This document shows positions 61,233 through 64,000 of a stretch of 64,000 bases of DNA, piece by piece (the first letter of the stretch is position 1; every line of letters begins with the position of its first letter). The DNA comes from Apoderus coryli (Eukaryota > Arthropoda > Insecta > Coleoptera > Attelabidae): contig OU452200.1 in NCBI GenBank assembly GCA_911728435.2, positions 24,939,715-25,003,714 on the forward strand, given 5' to 3'. The notes beneath the pieces are model-generated. The model was not told the DNA's origin. It saw only the letters and a list, made by a program, of their open reading frames with translations, and did not search any database. Position numbers and translations under genes: made by a program.

Positions 61233-61673
61233 CTAAATAAAAATAAATCAATTTTATTTATCGCCATATTATTAAAAATATTCATTGATATTATAATTTA
61301 CTAGATAAAAAGTGTATCATAATATTATGTGGGACGCATTCACACAGGTGAAAAAAATTAAAAAAGTTCCTATAAACATATGTCCAAAATCACTTTGTGT
61401 CCGAAATACACGGTGTCAAAATTCTATATATTTTTTCGTTTTTTAAATATTTATCCAAGAAGTTTTTGTAATATGAGTTCTAACTTGTGTTGTAGCGTCT
61501 ATGTGGAATTACACAGGGTGTTGCACTTTATGAAAACAAAAAAATACATATCGATTGTCACACCCTTTATTATTAAAAAATAAATTTCGGCAACAACACA
61601 AAAGCATATCAAGGTTAAAAATTAGCATTAAATATCTGTTTATTTTTTGATGGTGCGTTAATTTCTTGGTAGT

Positions 61674-61870
61674 GTATACAGGGTTATTCATGCCATACGA
61701 CCCGGAATTTCTTTTTAAGCTAGTCTGGGCTGATAAATATACCCACTCATTACTTGTTACGCCAAATATAAAAAATCCCCAATACTAAATACAGGGTGTT
61801 CAATAATATAAGTTATTTGAACGTAAAGTTTAATTCTAAATAACTTGTTTATTTCAAATAGAACACCAGG
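61674..61870. repeat. Mariner-type terminal fragments
   Basis: CAGGGTTATTCATGCCATACGACCCGGAA at 61679 is the tip family seen at 7850, 19466 and 35098. ACAGGGTGTTCAATAATATAAG at 61792 and TTTCAAATAGAACACC near 61855 form a second small inverted pair. Confidence 0.55.
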
Positions 61871-61929
61871 TATATGAGATCAAAATTAGATGCAAAAAGT
61901 AATCCTCTGTCAAATATTATAATACTTTC

Positions 61930-62945
61930 CTATGGATAACTCCTGACGTTTTCGTGGAAATGCACATATTCATAATATTAGGCGAATTTTTAATTGAATC
62001 TCTTAGTTTCATGTAGACCACCCTATATTTGATTTTTGATATATTTATGTTTATGTTTAATTTTGCATGAAAGAGGCACACATATTGGTAATAATAGGAC
62101 GAATGTTCAAAGTTATAATATTTATCAATTCAGCCATGAGAATTTGAGAAGACAGAATACATTTTTTTTAAATTGATATTTACTGTATAATAGTCTGTTG
62201 AAAATTCTTACCTAAGAGTTGGGAATTTTTCATAAAACAGTTTTTATCCGTGACATTTGATTTAATTCAATTAATTTTAAATGCGAACCTATTCCAAAGC
62301 AGAAAGAATAGACATGATTTTTATTTTGGGAGAATGGTCCAAAAACGCTTTACTGCCATCCCAAAAAAGCCGTCTTCGAGACACTGTTAAGACATTTTAA
62401 CGAAAAATTCCACCCAAACACAGTGCAACTGTATCAAGAACTTTTCAATATTGATTTTAAATCGTGTTGAATTTTGTACATGGGCAGGAACAAAATCATG
62501 GAAAATGAAAACTTTTTTAATGGAGGAGATGAAGGAGCAAATAAAAGAAGCGTTTAGAAGCGTTACACCAGGTTAAAGTTGTTAAACGATTTATGAAAAG
62601 GATTCAAATGTGCCTAGAGTCCAATCAGTTTGAACATTTATTATAAAATGTATCAGTATTTATGTATATCTTGTTATTTAATTTAAGTTAAAAATGTATT
62701 TATTTAATATGATATTGTTTAAATATATGGTTTGTCAAATTCTCATGGCTGAGTTGACAAATATTATAATTTTGAAAACTTCTTCCTATTACTACTATAG
62801 GAAAACCTTATAGTTATTAATAGATAATTAATTTCATCATCATCAAATACAGGGTGGTCTACATGAAATTAACAGTTTCAATTAAAAATTCGCCTAATAT
62901 ATATGAATATGTGCATTTTCCACGAAAACGTCAAGAGTTATCATC
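61930..62945 (+). mobile_element. Deleted Tc1/mariner-type element with DUF4817-like N-terminus
   Basis: Inverted arms at 61930-62030 and 62850-62945 (TAACTCCTGACGTTTTCGTGG and its complement; CATGTAGACCACCC and its complement) share about 90 percent identity by eye. Between them, 62281 opens MRTYSKAERIDMIFILGEWS, the same helix-turn-helix start as the 10.3-kb transposase, followed by stops and a tail piece (62560-62640). The DDE domain is absent. Confidence 0.65.
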
Positions 62946-63249
62946 AGAAAAATAAATAAAAATAGAAGTGGCATAACAAGAAACTAATCACAAAAATGTT
63001 TGTAGCCTACATAACCTTTACATTTTTACTAATAAAGTCTAACACTGTTGCCAATTGTTCGTTTTATTCATAGAATCAGAACTCGTATTTCACATCCCAG
63101 TGTAAATTTTTATTAGGGTTGGTCACATTGGTCTTACATTGCAGAACTATACAACATTTATAATATTTCTTTTTGTATTCGGCTTCCATTACATGTTCAT
63201 AAAATATTTAACGTCAAGAAATCAATCAAATATAATATGATTCACAAAA

Positions 63250-63435
63250 ATACAGTTCTACGGATAAAAATGTGTGGCTACCCCGCGGAGGGATTTGTTT
63301 ATATTTACACGTCACGTTGACGTCTGGGGTGTTAGTAGTGCTTCGTACAGTTTTATAACGCGAATTACGTGAATTTTACGAGACTCTTCCACTTTACTGC
63401 ATTTGCAGTGTGTAAAACTGGGTTTCCTTTAAATA
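63250..63435 (+). promoter_or_regulatory. Likely promoter and 5' UTR of the THAP gene
   Basis: A GC-richer patch (CCCCGCGGAGGG at 63281; CACGTCACGTTGACGTCTGG at about 63308, containing TGACGTC like a CRE/ATF site) lies ahead of the THAP start codon. No TATA box was identified. The transcription start is not determined. Confidence 0.4.
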
Positions 63436-63500
63436 ATGGGGAGAAAAAAGTGCTTAGTTTGCAAGTCGAGTGATTTTCCGAGTAAGGTTATGTGTCACAA
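63436..63500 (+). CDS. THAP-domain protein, exon 1
   Basis: ATG at 63436 opens MGRKKCLVCKSSDFPSKVM then CHK, ending CACAA before GTAAGT (phase 2). The first Cys pair (CLVC) is the start of the C2CH zinc module of THAP DNA-binding domains, which sit at the N-terminus and bind DNA in transcription regulators and P-element-derived genes. The Met position and the Lys-Cys-Xaa-Xaa-Cys start agree with family usage. The gene continues beyond the window, so its family member is unknown. Confidence 0.8.
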
Positions 63501-63817
63501 GTAAGTACAATGGCGTAGATTTTGGGATTTTGCAGAGAAAGTAGTTACCATGAGTTGTTTAAATATACTATACACCTAGTTGCAAAATAGACAGTAATAT
63601 AATAAACAAAAATAATTGTAAATTCATAAAATGCTTTATATTTCATAATTTCTTAATAAATATTAGCATATCATCATACATGTATAATGATATGCACAGA
63701 CCTTTAAGTAAGTACCTTACGATAAAGAGAAGATATGGGATGTGGTGAAAGTGGGCATTATGATCCTATATATTCTATTCATGTTTTTTTTATAGTATAG
63801 TACAATAATTCTTGTAG

Positions 63818-63905
63818 GTTTCCCAGTGATCAAGCCGTTAGAAGAGAGTGGTGTACTTCTCTTGGCTTAAGTTTTGAAAGGGTCACGAAAAGTTCGCTAT
63901 GTTCA
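63818..63905 (+). CDS. THAP-domain protein, exon 2
   Basis: Acceptor CTTGTAG, then GTTTCCC completes Lys from exon 1: HKFPSDQAVRREWCTSLGL, SFERVTKSSLCS, ending before GTAAGT in phase 0. The FP..........W motif and the closing LCS (expected to be followed by xHF with the zinc-binding His) fit the THAP domain. The acceptor-like AACAG at 63966 would lead to a stop or to no EHF in frame, so the next exon is probably outside the window. Confidence 0.8.
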
Positions 63906-64000
63906 GTAAGTTAATATTTTTGTGCGATTAGAAATATTACAATTTATTGAAAATATTTTTTAACAGATTATCCTGTGGATTAGCGTCTACAGTTGAGGTT

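Noticed and set aside
11537..61232. Identification as CFAP44 rather than CFAP43
   Set aside because: The two are paralogues with alike coiled coils, but the YHGG WD repeat, the WNPMGVRW segment and the LRLRTFP end fit CFAP43 better. A search would settle it.
61232..61232. ATG at 61232 as the true CFAP43 start codon
   Set aside because: It directly follows a strong splice acceptor and aligns mid-protein, so an internal exon is more likely; kept as an open point in the findings.
1..64000. CRISPR arrays, bacterial operons, riboswitches or phage genes
   Set aside because: None seen. Introns, polyA signals and eukaryotic transposons show a nuclear animal genome, and the tandem arrays are microsatellites or satellite-like.
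63967..64000. Third THAP exon after AACAG at 63966
   Set aside because: In the required phase it stops after nine codons and lacks the expected His-Phe of the THAP zinc site.

Overview
This is a piece of a large, AT-rich arthropod nuclear genome, almost certainly an insect. Introns are long and end in TTTAG or TTGTAG. The transposon mix (BEL/Pao, Penelope-like, several non-LTR groups, Tc1/mariner-type elements with a DUF4817-like domain, PIF/Harbinger, hAT, pogo-like) is typical of insects with expanded genomes. I cannot name the species; a beetle-like genome would fit.

The window is organised around one host gene on the minus strand. It is the C-terminal three quarters of CFAP43 (cilia- and flagella-associated protein 43), a subunit of the tether complex of the axonemal inner dynein arm I1/f. 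I place 16 coding exons between 61232 and 11537. Their phases fit at all 15 junctions and together give 1247 codons plus a stop. The first exon found falls in the WD40 part of the protein, and exons for the first ~450 residues were not found, so they probably lie beyond base 64000. The other host gene is a THAP-domain gene starting at 63436 on the plus strand; its first two coding exons are inside the window.

Most of the rest is intronic or intergenic mobile DNA. 1-3.4 kb: decayed BEL/Pao polyprotein. 4.7-7.4 kb: possible TIR element with a 65-bp tandem repeat and an inserted non-LTR fragment. 7.85-11.18 kb: 3.3-kb Tc1/mariner-type element with ~640-bp inverted repeats. 11.86-13.12 kb: hAT. 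17.2-19.4 kb: long-TIR MITE beside a Penelope-like GIY-YIG fragment. 22.35-26.77 kb: non-LTR retrotransposon inserted in a TTATA microsatellite. 27.27-28.83 kb: nested MITEs filling an intron. 30-35 kb: pogo, BEL, Harbinger and RT remnants plus a fold-back MITE. 36.2-37.0 kb: inverted repeat. 38.0-39.2 kb: Harbinger. 41.2-46.1 kb: a mariner-type region with other elements inside. 46.6-48.9 kb: MITE split by a non-LTR element. 51.5-52.1 kb: ribozyme-bearing repeat. 57.7-60.8 kb: nearly complete non-LTR ORF2. 61.7-62.9 kb: mariner remnants.

The most notable signal is a scattered set of hammerhead-ribozyme motifs. Two copies of one 42-nt hammerhead (13932-13973 minus; 51838-51879 plus) have a complete core and all three stems. 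Their outer stem-I sequences differ, yet both stay paired. A third complete core is at 30209-30251 inside a perfect 70-bp inverted repeat, and a near-complete one is at 36889-36949. Related cores occur in Penelope-type terminal repeats at 19.3 and 21.15 kb. The 13.9-kb copy lies in the last CFAP43 intron in sense orientation, so it could cut the pre-mRNA. All calls come from reading the sequence; no search, alignment or folding program was run.
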